A DNA stretch of 64,000 bases, taken from NCBI RefSeq assembly GCF_014647635.1, contig NZ_BMPO01000002.1, positions 248,001 through 312,000 of the forward strand, given 5' to 3'. The stretch comes from Pseudomonas matsuisoli (GTDB lineage Bacteria > Pseudomonadota > Gammaproteobacteria > Pseudomonadales > Pseudomonadaceae). This document shows, in pieces, positions 7,463 through 17,272 of this stretch. The position numbers were made by a program, and so were the translations under genes. Every line of letters starts with the position of its first letter. Within the stretch, counting starts at the first letter, position 1. The notes under the pieces are model-generated. The model saw only the letters and a program-made list of their open reading frames with translations. It searched no databases and was not told the DNA's origin.

Positions 7463-9385
7463 TCATGGGTCAACAGCGGCATCCTCGATCTCGACCAGTA
7501 CCGTGCCTTCGTTCACCAAATCACCCTCGCGGCAGAAGAACGATTTCACGGTACCCGTCGAGGGCGCGCGGATGCTGTGCTCCATCTTCATGGCTTCGAG
7601 CACCAGAAGCGGTGTTCCGGCTTCGACGGTTGCGCCAGCTTCGACGAGTAGGCGGACGATACTGCCGTTCATGGGAGCGGTGAGACCGCCTTGATGTGCA
7701 TGGGCGGACTCAGCAGCGGCGATCGGGTCTGCGCGTGTCACGGCAAGCCATTCGCCATTCCATTCGAGGTAGAGGGTATTGCCTTGGCGAATGGCGGGGA
7801 CGGTTTTGTTAGGCCGGCCTCCACAGGACAGCGGAACGACGCGGACGTTGTGGGTTACGCCGCCGACGCTCAGGTTCAGGTCAAATACCGCCGGGCCGCC
7901 CGCGCGCCAGCCCGAGGTCATCGACCAAGGCGAGTGCGGATCATCGTGCCGAACGTGGGGCGGCTCGTTCTTGATGTAAGCCATGGCTGCGGCTTGCCAG
8001 AAGTCTTCGGACAGCTCCCCGCGTGACGGTAGCAAAACGTCCTTGTGACGCTCGATGAAGCCGGTATCCAGCAGGGCTTCAGCGAACGCAGAGTGGGCGA
8101 GGATGCGCTTTAGGAAGGCAAGGTTGGTGCGAAATCCACCCACGCGGGTTTCCCGCAGCATGGCCAGCAAACGCAGCCGTGCTTCCTCGCGGCTTTCTCC
8201 CCACGCAATCAACTTCGCCACCATGGGGTCATAGAACGGCGAGACGTCGTCTCCTTCTTGCACACCGCTGTCCACACGGCGTCCCGGCCCATCGACCGGT
8301 TCGCGGTAAAGGTCGAGATGACCGCTGGCAGGCAAGAATTCACCTTCCGGGTCTTCCGCGTAGAGGCGAACCTCAATGGCGTGGCCAGTCAGCGGCACTT
8401 GGGCTTGGGTGATCGGCAAGGCCTCACCGCGCGCGACGAGAATTTGCCAGGCCACCAGGTCCAGTCCGGTAATGGCTTCGGTCACCGGATGCTCGACCTG
8501 TAGGCGGGTATTCATTTCCATGAAGAAAAATTGGCCGCGTGCATCCAACAGAAACTCCACGGTACCGGCGCCGACATAGCCGATGGCTTGCGCCGCGCGG
8601 ACCGCCGCTTCCCCCATGGCGCGCCTGAGCTCAACGGACAGACCTGGCGCAGGGGCCTCTTCGACGACTTTCTGATGGCGACGCTGAATCGAGCAGTCGC
8701 GCTCGTTCAAATAGAGGCAATTGCCGTGAGTGTCGGCGAAGATTTGGATCTCGATGTGGCGTGGCTTGAGGACATACTTCTCGACGAGCATTTGCGTATC
8801 GCCGAACGCCGCCTCCGCTTCTCGCTGCGCCGACGCCAAGGCATCACCCAGGTCGCGCTCGTGTTCGACCACTTTCATGCCTTTGCCGCCTCCGCCGGCG
8901 GCGGCTTTGAGCAGTACTGGATAACCAATGCGATCGGCCGCGTCGCGGAACGTGTCCAGATCCTGCGCTTCGCCGTGGTAACCCGGTACTAGCGGCACGC
9001 CGGCATCCTCCATCAGTGCTTTGGCGGCGGACTTGCTGCCCATTGCCCGGATAGCGCTTGCGGGCGCGCCGAGGAATATCAGGCCGGCGTGTTCCAGTGC
9101 TTCGGCGAACGCGGCATTTTCCGAAAGAAAGCCATAACCAGGGTGGACGGCATCGGCACCGGTCGCCTTGGCTGCTTCGGTCACGGCATTGATCCGCAGG
9201 TAGCTCTCGCTCGGCTTGGCGCCGCCAAGGTCGTAGGCGATATCCGCTTCGCGAACATGGCGGGCGTTGGCATCGATCGCGCTATGGACGGCTACCGTAC
9301 GGATACCCAAGGCTTTTGCGGTGCGGATCACGCGGCAGGCGATTTCGCCGCGGTTGGCGATCAGTAGGGTTTCGATCGACTTCAT
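7463..9385 (-). CDS. liuD: 3-methylcrotonyl-CoA carboxylase, biotin-containing alpha subunit
   Basis: A 640-residue subunit combining biotin carboxylase with a C-terminal biotinyl domain. The start at 9385 (MKSIETLLIANRGEIACRV) fits the family and lies 2 bases past the liuC stop. The N-terminal two thirds show biotin carboxylase motifs: the glycine-rich KAAAGGGGKGM ATP loop, NERDCSIQRRHQKVVEE and FFMEMNTRLQVEHPVTE. The C-terminus has LEAMKMEH, whose lysine carries biotin. With LiuB it carboxylates 3-methylcrotonyl-CoA, the central step of leucine and isovalerate breakdown. Confidence 0.95.
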   Translation of the reverse strand: MKSIETLLIANRGEIACRVIRTAKALGIRTVAVHSAIDANARHVREADIAYDLGGAKPSESYLRINAVTEAAKATGADAVHPGYGFLSENAAFAEALEHAGLIFLGAPASAIRAMGSKSAAKALMEDAGVPLVPGYHGEAQDLDTFRDAADRIGYPVLLKAAAGGGGKGMKVVEHERDLGDALASAQREAEAAFGDTQMLVEKYVLKPRHIEIQIFADTHGNCLYLNERDCSIQRRHQKVVEEAPAPGLSVELRRAMGEAAVRAAQAIGYVGAGTVEFLLDARGQFFFMEMNTRLQVEHPVTEAITGLDLVAWQILVARGEALPITQAQVPLTGHAIEVRLYAEDPEGEFLPASGHLDLYREPVDGPGRRVDSGVQEGDDVSPFYDPMVAKLIAWGESREEARLRLLAMLRETRVGGFRTNLAFLKRILAHSAFAEALLDTGFIERHKDVLLPSRGELSEDFWQAAAMAYIKNEPPHVRHDDPHSPWSMTSGWRAGGPAVFDLNLSVGGVTHNVRVVPLSCGGRPNKTVPAIRQGNTLYLEWNGEWLAVTRADPIAAAESAHAHQGGLTAPMNGSIVRLLVEAGATVEAGTPLLVLEAMKMEHSIRAPSTGTVKSFFCREGDLVNEGTVLVEIEDAAVDP

Positions 9386-9387
9386 CG

Positions 9388-10182
9388 TTATTGCTCCTGC
9401 CAGCACGGTGTGCGTTTTTCCAGAAACGCCTTCAGGCCTTCCTGACCTTCCTCGCTTACGCGAATACCGGCGATGACGCTTTCCGTTCGCTGCCGGAGCG
9501 CTTCGCTCAACACACCACTGCCGACGCCATGGAGCAGTGCCTTGGTGGCGCGCATTGCGTGCGGGCTATTGAGCAGAAACATGGCAGCCCATTCATCGAC
9601 GGCCGCGTCAAGCGCGTCGGTGGGGTAGGCTTCGCAAAGCAGCCCCAGCTCACGGGCACGCTCTCCATTGAAGCGCTCGCCGCTCAACGCGTAGCGTCGC
9701 GCCGCACGTTCGCCTACCGCCTGCACGACGTAAGGGCTGATGACAGCGGGGACGAGGCCTATGCGTACTTCGGACAAGCTGAACACCGCATCAGGGGTGC
9801 CAATTGCCATGTCACAGCACGCAACCAGTCCAACGGCGCCGCCAAATGCTGCGCCCTGGACGACGGCCAGGGTCGGGCAGGGCAGGTGATAGAGGCATTC
9901 CATCAGCTCGCCCAATGCGTGGGCATCCTTGAGGTTGGCGGCGTAGTCCAGGTTTGCGGAGACCTGCATCCAGGCCAGGTCTGCGCCGGCGGAGAAGTGC
10001 TTGCCGTGACCGCGTAGGAGGAGGAGGCGGACTTTTTCGTTGGCTGCAACCACGGTGAGCGCTTCGATCAGTTCATTGATCATTTCGCCATTGAAGGCGT
10101 TGTTCTTGTCGGGCCTGTTCAGCCAGAGCGTGGCGATACCGGCGGGTGTAACGGCCAGTTCGAGCGTTGTATAGGTTGTCAT
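9388..10182 (-). CDS. liuC: 3-methylglutaconyl-CoA hydratase (enoyl-CoA hydratase family)
   Basis: A 264-residue crotonase-fold protein. The start chosen at 10182 (MTTYTTLEL) is preceded by GGAGAA at normal spacing. The CoA-site motif HFSAGADLAWM gives the oxyanion-hole region, and GAAFGGAVGLVACCDMAI followed by SEVRIGLVPA gives the catalytic region typical of hydratases. In this operon it converts 3-methylglutaconyl-CoA to HMG-CoA, between the LiuB/LiuD carboxylase and the LiuE lyase. A REP-bearing gap of 141 bases separates it from liuB, while it is nearly contiguous with liuD. Confidence 0.93.
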   Translation of the reverse strand: MTTYTTLELAVTPAGIATLWLNRPDKNNAFNGEMINELIEALTVVAANEKVRLLLLRGHGKHFSAGADLAWMQVSANLDYAANLKDAHALGELMECLYHLPCPTLAVVQGAAFGGAVGLVACCDMAIGTPDAVFSLSEVRIGLVPAVISPYVVQAVGERAARRYALSGERFNGERARELGLLCEAYPTDALDAAVDEWAAMFLLNSPHAMRATKALLHGVGSGVLSEALRQRTESVIAGIRVSEEGQEGLKAFLEKRTPCWQEQ

Positions 10183-10221
10183 TGTTGTTCTCCATGGTGG
10201 CTTCGACCGCCTTAGCCCCAT

Positions 10222-10293
10222 TAGGGCGGGTGAAACCCGCATACGGTGTATCAGTCACAGTTGCGTTACCGCGGGTTGGCACCCGCCCTACGG
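10222..10293. repeat. REP doublet (TAGGGCGGGTGAAACCCGC family)
   Basis: Two facing copies: TAGGGCGGGTGAAACCCGCA at 10222-10241, and GCGGGTTGGCACCCGCCCTA at 10271-10290 followed by CGG. Each forms its own hairpin and the pair forms a larger one. It lies between liuC and liuB inside the operon and belongs to the same family as the element at 2774-2841. Confidence 0.75.
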
Positions 10294-10323
10294 GTCTTGC
10301 CGTAATACGCGACATCGTCACCC

Positions 10324-11931
10324 TTACATCCGAAACACGCCAAAGCGCGTCGGCTCAATGGGGGCGTTGAGCGCTGCCGAAATGGCTAAGCCCAAGGTAT
10401 CCCGCGTCTGCGCGGGATCGATCACACCGTCATCCCACAATCGAGCGCTGGAGTAATAGGCGTGTGCCTGGCGCTCGTATTGCTCGACGATGGGTCGTTT
10501 CAGCGCATCCTCATCATCAGCGGAGAAGGATCGACCGGAACGTTCCGCCTGCTCGCGCTTGACCTGCACCAGCACACCTGCCGCCTGTTGCGCACCCATC
10601 ACGCCGATCTTGGCGTTGGGCCACATCCACAGGAACCGCGGATCGTAAGCACGGCCGCACATCCCGTAGTTACCGGCGCCGAAGCTGCCGCCAATGATCA
10701 CGGTGAACTTCGGCACGCGCGCGCAGGCGACTGCCGTGACCAGCTTGGCGCCATGTTTGGCGATGCCGCCTTCTTCGTATTTCTTGCCCACCATGAAGCC
10801 GGTGATGTTCTGCAGGAACACCAACGGAATGCCGCGCTGACAGGCCAACTCGATGAAGTGAGCGCCTTTCTGCGCGGCCTCGGCGAACAGAATGCCGTTG
10901 TTCGCAAGGATGGCGATCGGATAGCCATGCAAATGGGCGAAGCCACACACCAGGGTGGTGCCGAATAACGCCTTGAATTCGTCGAACGCCGAATCGTCCA
11001 CCAGGCGGGCGATTACTTCGCGCACATCGAACGGCTGCTTGGGATCGACCGGGATGATGCTGTAGAGCTCCTCCGCGGAATAACGGGGGAGATGGGGCTC
11101 GCGGGATTCGATAGTTCCCAGCTTGCGCCAGTTGAGATTGGCAATACAGCGCCGGGCGATCGCCAGCGCATGCGCGTCGTTATCGGCATAGTGGTCGGCT
11201 ACACCTGACGTCCGGCAATGAACGTCCGCGCCGCCCAATTCTTCGGCAGTGACCACTTCGCCCGTTGCGGCCTTTACCAGCGGCGGCCCGGCGAGAAAGA
11301 TCGTGGCCTGGTCGCGCACCATGATGGTTTCGTCGCTCATCGCCGGTACGTAGGCACCACCAGCCGTGCACGAGCCCATGACGACGGCAATCTGCGGAAT
11401 GCCCAGTGCACTCATGGTGGCCTGGTTGAAAAAGATGCGCCCGAAATGTTCCCGATCCGGAAAGACATCGTCCTGGCGTGGCAGGTTGGCGCCTCCGGAA
11501 TCCACGAGGTAGATGCAGGGCAATCGGTTTTCGCGCGCGATGGCTTGCGCGCGCAGGTGCTTCTTCACTGTCAGCGGGTAATAGCTACCGCCTTTTACCG
11601 TCGCGTCGTTGGCGACGATCATGCATTCCACGCCTTCGACGCGCCCGATGCCGGCGATGACGCCGGCGGCAGGAACATCTTCGCCATACACCTCGTAGGC
11701 GGCGAGGGGGCTGATCTCGAGAAAGGGCGAACCGGGATCCAACAGCCCGTCTATGCGTCTACGCGGAAGAAGTTTGCCCCGCGAGGTATGGCGTTCCTGG
11801 GCCTTTGCACCGCCGCCTTGTTCAGTCTGCGCAAGCAGCGCACGCAGGTGTTCGACCTGAGCAAACAACGCGTCGTGATTCTTGCGGGCATCGTCGGCGC
11901 CAGGTGCAAGCGTTGACGTGAGGATGCTCAT
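10324..11931 (-). CDS. liuB: 3-methylcrotonyl-CoA carboxylase beta subunit (carboxyltransferase)
   Basis: A 535-residue carboxyltransferase subunit, the usual size. The start at 11931 ([11 protein letters not shown]) overlaps the MaoC stop by 4 bases. Typical motifs are present: an N-terminal [21 protein letters not shown], the acyl-CoA region with [13 protein letters not shown], and in the C-terminal half [20 protein letters not shown] and [18 protein letters not shown], which form the oxyanion holes. It transfers the carboxyl group from biotin on LiuD to 3-methylcrotonyl-CoA. It is translationally coupled to the upstream MaoC gene. Confidence 0.95.
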   Translation of the reverse strand: MSILTSTLAPGADDARKNHDALFAQVEHLRALLAQTEQGGGAKAQERHTSRGKLLPRRRIDGLLDPGSPFLEISPLAAYEVYGEDVPAAGVIAGIGRVEGVECMIVANDATVKGGSYYPLTVKKHLRAQAIARENRLPCIYLVDSGGANLPRQDDVFPDREHFGRIFFNQATMSALGIPQIAVVMGSCTAGGAYVPAMSDETIMVRDQATIFLAGPPLVKAATGEVVTAEELGGADVHCRTSGVADHYADNDAHALAIARRCIANLNWRKLGTIESREPHLPRYSAEELYSIIPVDPKQPFDVREVIARLVDDSAFDEFKALFGTTLVCGFAHLHGYPIAILANNGILFAEAAQKGAHFIELACQRGIPLVFLQNITGFMVGKKYEEGGIAKHGAKLVTAVACARVPKFTVIIGGSFGAGNYGMCGRAYDPRFLWMWPNAKIGVMGAQQAAGVLVQVKREQAERSGRSFSADDEDALKRPIVEQYERQAHAYYSSARLWDDGVIDPAQTRDTLGLAISAALNAPIEPTRFGVFRM

Positions 11932-12383
11932 ACCGGAACTCCTTGTGTACGGTTTTGCAGCAGGATCTTCCCGTCCGCCTCGGCGACCACTTGCCCGCGC
12001 TGGTTCGTACACCGTGCGGTCATCACAGCAATACCGCCGTTGTGCTGCGGCTTGTCGATTCGTTCGGTGATGGTCCAGGCGACGGTCAGCGTGTCGCCCG
12101 CAAGCACTGGAGAGAGAAACCGGCAGTTGTGTTCCAGGTAGGCCACCGCAGTACCGTAGAAAAACATACCCACCGAGGCGGAAATGGCGGCGCTGGTCAT
12201 CGGGCCGTGGAGGATGCGCTGGCCGAAGCGTGAACTGGCGGCGAACGTGGCGTCGGAATGCAGCGGGTTGAAATCGCCGAACATGCCGCAGGCACGGCTG
12301 ATATGCGATTCGTCGATGGTGAGCGTCTGGCCGAAGGTCTCGCCGACGGCGATTTCGTCGAAAGCCTTTCCTACGAAATTCAT
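11928..12383 (-). CDS. MaoC-like acyl-CoA hydratase/dehydratase
   Basis: A 151-residue single hot-dog-fold protein. The hydratase motif is visible as GDFNPLHSD (Asp and His in the R-hydratase spacing) at about residues 36-44, followed by [16 protein letters not shown]. It overlaps both neighbours by 4 bases (ATGA at each end), so it is co-translated with the acyl-CoA synthetase upstream and liuB downstream. It probably hydrates or dehydrates a branched enoyl-CoA made from the acid activated by the synthetase. This is not a standard member of the Pseudomonas liuABCDE set, and its exact substrate is inferred only from context. Confidence 0.85.
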   Translation of the reverse strand: MNFVGKAFDEIAVGETFGQTLTIDESHISRACGMFGDFNPLHSDATFAASSRFGQRILHGPMTSAAISASVGMFFYGTAVAYLEHNCRFLSPVLAGDTLTVAWTITERIDKPQHNGGIAVMTARCTNQRGQVVAEADGKILLQNRTQGVPV

Positions 12384-14002
12384 GCAGCAGTTTCCTTGTC
12401 GTGTTCGCGCTGGCGCAGTTCGCCCCGAATGATCTTGCCGGTGGCGGTCATGGGCAGTGCTTCGAGAAACTCGATCTCGCGCGGATATTCATGGGCCGCG
12501 AGGTGTGTGCGGACGTGGTTTTGCAATTCACTTATCAAGCCCGGACTCGGTGAATGACCGTCGGCCAGTACGATGCAGGCTTTGACGATTTCCGTACGGG
12601 TCGCATCTTTCTTGCCAATGGCGGCTGCAAGCTTCACCGCGGGATGGCGCAGCAGGCAGTCCTCGATGGGCGTCGGCCCGATGCGGTAGCCGGCACTGGT
12701 GATGACGTCGTCGTTGCGTCCGAGAAAATGGATGTAGCCGTCGGCATCGCGATAACCGCGGTCCCCGGTGACGAGCCAGCGGCCGACGTATTTTTCTGCG
12801 GTGGCGTCCGGCCGGTTCCAGTAGCAGAGCATCTGATTGAGATTTGGGGTCTCGACTGCGATGTCACCCGCATCACCAGCCGGCATCTCGTTGCCCTGAT
12901 CGTCGATGATGCGCACGTTGTAGCCGGGCACGGATTGCCCGATGGCGCCGACCTTGTGTACGCCCTGACGGCTACAGGAAGACAGCACGATGTTGCATTC
13001 GGTTTGGCCGTAGAACTCGTTGATGGTTACCCCGAAGGTCTGTCGGCCCCAGTTCAACAGCTCACTTCCCAACGATTCACCCCCACTGGCAATCGTGCGC
13101 ACGCTTAACAGCCAGCGGGTTTCGGGAGAAGGCACCTGGCGCAGCAGTTTTAGCGCGGTCGGCGGGAGGAAGAGGTTGCGGATGCCCAGTTCCTCGATCA
13201 AGGCGAACGCCGCCTCCGGTTCGAACTTCTCGGCGCGATGGGCAACGACAGGCACGCCCAGATATAGGCTGGGCAAAAGAACGTCCAGCAGCCCTCCAAT
13301 CCAGGCCCAATCGGCAGGCGTCCAGATCAGGTCTCCGGCTTGCGGCAGCCCCTCGTGAGATACGCTGACGCCAGGGACGTGACCCAGCAGAACGCGATGG
13401 GCGTGCAATGCGCCCTTGGGATGGCCGGTCGTCCCGGAGGTATAGATGATCACCGCAGGGTCTTCAGCGACGCTGTGGCGAGTCTCGAACCTGTCAGAAG
13501 CGACCGCGGTCTCGGCGTGATAGTCCAGCACCCGGCTATCGTCGCTCCTACCCGCTGTGCAGAAGCAAACCTTCATGTCGGGAAGTTCACCCCAGATGGC
13601 CGCCAGTTTGTCACGGCCTGTGCCATCGGTGATCAACGCGCTCATGGCGCAATCGCGGGCGCGATGGCGGATCGCATCGAGGCCAAACAGCACGAACAAG
13701 GGCACTGCGATCGCGCCGAGTTTGTAGAGGGCGATGTGTGCGAATGCAGCTTCCAAGCGTTGCGGCAGCATGATGCCGACTCGATCCCCTGGCCGTATTC
13801 CACTGGCGGCGAGTGCGTTGGCAAGGCGGTTCGCGCTCGCTTGCAGCTGGCGATAGGTGCACTGTGTCACGCTGCCATCGCTGTTCTTCTGGAGCAGCGC
13901 GACCCGGTCCGGCTCGCGCTCTGCCCAGCGGTCACAGCAGGCGTCGGCGATATTGAAGAAGGCTTCGGGTGCCGGCGATTCGAGAGAGAACGTCAGGTTC
14001 AT
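12380..14002 (-). CDS. AMP-forming acyl-CoA synthetase of the liu cluster
   Basis: A 540-residue adenylate-forming enzyme. The start at 14002 ([10 protein letters not shown]) was chosen over an upstream in-frame codon. It has the P-loop-like [16 protein letters not shown] motif in the middle, [10 protein letters not shown] for adenine binding, [15 protein letters not shown], and a C-terminal [14 protein letters not shown] with the catalytic lysine. It resembles acetyl/propionyl/acyl synthetases of the short and branched-chain type. In this operon it may activate isovalerate, methylcrotonate or acetoacetate. Its stop overlaps the MaoC start by 3 bases. Confidence 0.87.
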   Translation of the reverse strand: MNLTFSLESPAPEAFFNIADACCDRWAEREPDRVALLQKNSDGSVTQCTYRQLQASANRLANALAASGIRPGDRVGIMLPQRLEAAFAHIALYKLGAIAVPLFVLFGLDAIRHRARDCAMSALITDGTGRDKLAAIWGELPDMKVCFCTAGRSDDSRVLDYHAETAVASDRFETRHSVAEDPAVIIYTSGTTGHPKGALHAHRVLLGHVPGVSVSHEGLPQAGDLIWTPADWAWIGGLLDVLLPSLYLGVPVVAHRAEKFEPEAAFALIEELGIRNLFLPPTALKLLRQVPSPETRWLLSVRTIASGGESLGSELLNWGRQTFGVTINEFYGQTECNIVLSSCSRQGVHKVGAIGQSVPGYNVRIIDDQGNEMPAGDAGDIAVETPNLNQMLCYWNRPDATAEKYVGRWLVTGDRGYRDADGYIHFLGRNDDVITSAGYRIGPTPIEDCLLRHPAVKLAAAIGKKDATRTEIVKACIVLADGHSPSPGLISELQNHVRTHLAAHEYPREIEFLEALPMTATGKIIRGELRQREHDKETAA

Positions 14003-14030
14003 TGTCGTTATTCCTGCCTGTCGAGCGGCG

Positions 14031-15422
14031 TTAGAAGGCACCGAACAGCGTTCCCAGCACTACGGCAAGCACCGTGACCAGGAGCGGAACGCCAACAGTC
14101 ATCGCCAGGATCGGTGGATAGGATTGCCGATGGGTCAGTCCGCAAATGGCCAGGAGCGTGACAACCGCGCCCGAATGCGGCAGCGTGTCCAAACCGCCAG
14201 CGGCGATGACGGCGACGCGGTGTAGGAGCTCGGGAGCGATGCCTGCGGCTTCAGTCATGCGCAAGTAGTCTTCACCCAAGGTACGGAACGCGATGCTCAG
14301 GCCGCCAGACGATGACCCGGTGATGCCGGACAAGACGTTCATCGTCAGCACCACCGATATCAATGGGTTGTCCGGTGACAGGTTCATGAGCGCATGGCGG
14401 ATCGCGGCGAAGCCGGCGAGGCTTGCGATGATCGCGCCGTACGCGACCTCCGAGGCCGTGTTGAGGACTGGCAGGAAGCTGCCGAACACGCCTTTGTTCA
14501 CGCTGTCCTTGAGGCTCGTCCAACGTTTCCAGTGCAGCAGGATGGTCGCGACGATGGCGATGAGTAGCGCCAGGATCACAGACCACAAGCCAATGACAGC
14601 CGTCGGCGTGGTCTTGCCGAAACGCTCCTCGCCGAGATAGCTCAAGTCCATGCCAGGCAGTACCACATAGCTGAACAACGCATTCAGGCCGATGACCAGC
14701 ACCACGGGCAGGATCGAAGGCAGGAACGCGGGGTTCTGCTCGTCAGGCGTACCAGCCACGAGATTGCGCTCATCATGCTCGCCGTAGCCTTCACCGGCCG
14801 CCATTGCCTTCGATGCCCAACGCTGCAGTAGATAGGTACCGAAAGCGAGCATGACCAATCCGCAGACGATGCCCAGGCCCGGCGCTGCAAATGTTGTCGT
14901 TCCAAGGTAAGGCGTTGGAATGGCGTTCTGGATCGATGGCGCGCCAGGCAAAGCCGTCATGGTGAACGTGAACGAGCCCAATGCGATGGCACCCGGCATG
15001 TAGCGTTTGGGCGTATTGCTTTCGCGGAACAGGACGGCGCCAATGGGATAGACCGCAAACGCCACGACGAACAGCGACACTCCGCCGTAGGTGAGAATCC
15101 CGCATGCCAGCACGACGGTCAGGATGGCATGCCGTGGGCCCAGGGCGCGCATGAGCTTCTGCGCGATGGTGCGGGCAGCGCCCGAGTCAGAAATCAACTG
15201 GCCGAACAACGAGCCAAGGATGAACAGCGGGAAGAACTTGATCAGATAGCCGCCCAGCTCCTTCATGAAGATCTGCGTGTAGGTCGGCAACATGTACAGC
15301 GCCTCGCCGCTGAGCAGCAGGGCGAGGCTCGCCATGAGCGGCGCGAGTACGAGTACGGTAATGCCGCGGTAGGCCAGATACATCAACAGCCCGAGTGAGA
15401 TCAGGATCGCCAGTGAGTCCAT
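14031..15422 (-). CDS. GntP-family carboxylate permease
   Basis: A 463-residue integral membrane protein with about 12-14 hydrophobic segments, starting at 15422 (MDSLAILISLG). The segment LGSLFGQLISDSGAARTIAQ and the later GITGSSSGGLSIAF are characteristic of the gluconate:H+ symporter (GntP) family, which also moves other hydroxy- or short-chain acids. It lies inside the liu operon between liuA and the synthetase, 28 bases upstream of the latter. The inference is that it brings in the acid that is then activated and degraded, but gluconate itself would not fit the pathway. Confidence 0.85.
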   Translation of the reverse strand: MDSLAILISLGLLMYLAYRGITVLVLAPLMASLALLLSGEALYMLPTYTQIFMKELGGYLIKFFPLFILGSLFGQLISDSGAARTIAQKLMRALGPRHAILTVVLACGILTYGGVSLFVVAFAVYPIGAVLFRESNTPKRYMPGAIALGSFTFTMTALPGAPSIQNAIPTPYLGTTTFAAPGLGIVCGLVMLAFGTYLLQRWASKAMAAGEGYGEHDERNLVAGTPDEQNPAFLPSILPVVLVIGLNALFSYVVLPGMDLSYLGEERFGKTTPTAVIGLWSVILALLIAIVATILLHWKRWTSLKDSVNKGVFGSFLPVLNTASEVAYGAIIASLAGFAAIRHALMNLSPDNPLISVVLTMNVLSGITGSSSGGLSIAFRTLGEDYLRMTEAAGIAPELLHRVAVIAAGGLDTLPHSGAVVTLLAICGLTHRQSYPPILAMTVGVPLLVTVLAVVLGTLFGAF

Positions 15423-15527
15423 GAGTTTTGCTCTTGTTATGTATGGATATCGCGTTGGAGGCCGGCCTGACGGCGCGCCGCACCTCATGCATCTGTCAAC
15501 GAACGCCTACGTCTTTAGGGTCGCCCC

Positions 15528-16715
15528 TTAGGCGGTTTCGTTGAACAGTTCCCGCCCGATCAGCATTCGGCGGATCTCGCTGGTACCGGCACCGATTTCG
15601 TACAGCTTGGCATCACGCCAGAAGCGCCCGGTCGGGAATTCATTGATGTAGCCATTGCCACCAAGGATCTGAATAGCCTCGCCGGCGAGCCACGTCGCCT
15701 TTTCGGCGGTGTAGAGGATCACACCCGCACAGTCCTTGCGCACGGCTCGGCTATGGCCATGGCCGAGCGCATCCAGGTGCTTGCCGACGGCATAGAGATA
15801 CGCGCGGCAGGCTTGCAGGGTGGTGTACATGTCAGCGACCTTGCCCTGGATGAGCTGGAATTCGCCGATGCTTTGGCCGAACTGTTTGCGGTCGTGGATG
15901 TAAGGCACTACGACGTCCATTGCCGCTTGCATCAATCCCAGCGGACCACCGCTGAGCACGGCGCGTTCGTAATCCAGACCACTCATGAGCACCCGGGCGC
16001 CTTCGCCCACCGTACCGAGCACGTTCTCTGCTGGAATCTCGACATCTTGGAACACCAGCTCGCCGGTGTGCGAGCCGCGCATGCCAAGCTTGTCGAGCTT
16101 TTGCGCAACGGAGAATCCGGGCGTGCTTTTTTCCATGATGAACGCCGTCATGCCCCTGGCTCCGGCGCTCGGGTCGGTTTTGGCGTAAACGACGAGCACG
16201 TCGCAGTCCGGACCATTGGTGATCCACATCTTGGTCCCGTTGAGCACGTAGCGGTCGCCTTTCTTATCCGCGCGCAGCTTCATGCTCACCACGTCGGAAC
16301 CGGCGTTGGGCTCGCTCATCGCCAGCGCGCCGATGTGCTCGCCAAAGACGAGTTTCGGCAGGAAGCGATCTTTTTGGGTGTCGGTACCGTTGCGATGGAT
16401 TTGGTTGACGCACAGGTTGGAGTGCGCACCGTAGGAGAGGGCAATGCCGCCCGATGCGCGGGAGATCTCCTCCATGGCGATCATGTGCGCGAGGTAGCCC
16501 ATTCCCGAACCGCCATAACGCTCGTCGACGGTCAGCCCCAGCAGCCCCATGTCACCGAATTTACGCCACAGATCCATCGGGAACTGATCGGTACGGTCCG
16601 CTTCCGCGGCGCGCGGTGCAATCTCCTTGGCAGCGAAGCCGGCTACGGCGTCGCGCAGCATTTCGATTTCTTCACCTAGCTGGAAATCAAGGCCGGGTAG
16701 GGCAGCAATACTCAT
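15528..16715 (-). CDS. liuA: Isovaleryl-CoA dehydrogenase
   Basis: A 395-residue flavin-dependent acyl-CoA dehydrogenase of normal length. The signature [13 protein letters not shown] and the FAD-site W(I)TNG stretch are present. The catalytic glutamate is in the [13 protein letters not shown] segment, the position used by isovaleryl-CoA dehydrogenases (in most straight-chain enzymes it is nearer the C-terminus). A C-terminal [15 protein letters not shown] motif completes the family picture. It makes 3-methylcrotonyl-CoA, the substrate of LiuB/LiuD. GGAGCG precedes the ATG. It is first after liuR in the operon. Confidence 0.95.
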   Translation of the reverse strand: MSIAALPGLDFQLGEEIEMLRDAVAGFAAKEIAPRAAEADRTDQFPMDLWRKFGDMGLLGLTVDERYGGSGMGYLAHMIAMEEISRASGGIALSYGAHSNLCVNQIHRNGTDTQKDRFLPKLVFGEHIGALAMSEPNAGSDVVSMKLRADKKGDRYVLNGTKMWITNGPDCDVLVVYAKTDPSAGARGMTAFIMEKSTPGFSVAQKLDKLGMRGSHTGELVFQDVEIPAENVLGTVGEGARVLMSGLDYERAVLSGGPLGLMQAAMDVVVPYIHDRKQFGQSIGEFQLIQGKVADMYTTLQACRAYLYAVGKHLDALGHGHSRAVRKDCAGVILYTAEKATWLAGEAIQILGGNGYINEFPTGRFWRDAKLYEIGAGTSEIRRMLIGRELFNETA

Positions 16716-16780
16716 TTAACGGCGCTCCATTGTTGTATTTATCGGACGGCATTAAAGGGCTTGTCGGTAACGCGAAGTGT

Positions 16781-17158
16781 TTAGGGTATGCGCTCCATGG
16801 CGGCGCGGCAGCGTTCTTCAGCGGTGTCCAACTCGAGCTGCATTTGTTGGATATCGAGCATTTGCTGTTCGAGCTGTCCGCGCCGCTCGGTGATCTTTTC
16901 GAGGAAGCGATTCAGCTGTTTGGCATTTCCTCCGGTCGGGTCGTACATATCGATCAGCTCTTTGCACTCGGCGAGAGAAAATCCGATGCGCTTGCCGCGA
17001 AGGATCAGCTTGAGCGCCACCAGGTCGCGTGAAGAATAGACCCGTTCCTGACCGCGGCGCTCAGGAGAGAGCATTCCTTGCTCTTCGTAAAAGCGAATGG
17101 CCCGCGGGGTCACGTCGAGCGCCTTCGCGAGTTCCGAGATGCTATACGTTTGAGACAT
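16781..17158 (-). CDS. liuR: MerR-family regulator of leucine/isovalerate catabolism
   Basis: A 125-residue regulator. The N-terminal winged helix carries the MerR signature SISELAKALDVTPRAIRFYEEQGML, followed by a RGQERVYSSRD wing and a long C-terminal coiled coil (residues about 75-120) for dimerisation. It heads the minus-strand liu operon, and a perfect palindrome sits 20 bases upstream of its start, shared with the divergent acyl-CoA synthetase gene. Known LiuR proteins control branched-chain amino acid degradation genes from such sites, so autoregulation and control of both units is a strong inference. Confidence 0.93.
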   Translation of the reverse strand: MSQTYSISELAKALDVTPRAIRFYEEQGMLSPERRGQERVYSSRDLVALKLILRGKRIGFSLAECKELIDMYDPTGGNAKQLNRFLEKITERRGQLEQQMLDIQQMQLELDTAEERCRAAMERIP

Positions 17159-17178
17159 TGCTATTCCGTATCCTTACC

Positions 17179-17194
17179 TTTACGTTAACGTAAA
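17179..17194. promoter_or_regulatory. LiuR operator palindrome
   Basis: TTTACGTTAACGTAAA is a perfect 16-base palindrome centred between the divergent liuR and acyl-CoA synthetase genes, of the kind recognised by LiuR (core ACGTTAACGT). Its placement close to the start of liuR and about 80 bases before the other start fits control of both transcripts. Confidence 0.85.
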
Positions 17195-17272
17195 TCTGGC
17201 TATCGAGCGTGTCAATCCACTCGCAGGTACGTGTCATCACCTCAAAACAAACACAAGACAGAGGTATATGCG

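Noticed and set aside
15753-16679. A 308-residue plus-strand frame opposite liuA
   Set aside because: It lies fully within the well-supported isovaleryl-CoA dehydrogenase gene and has no recognisable domain or ribosome site.
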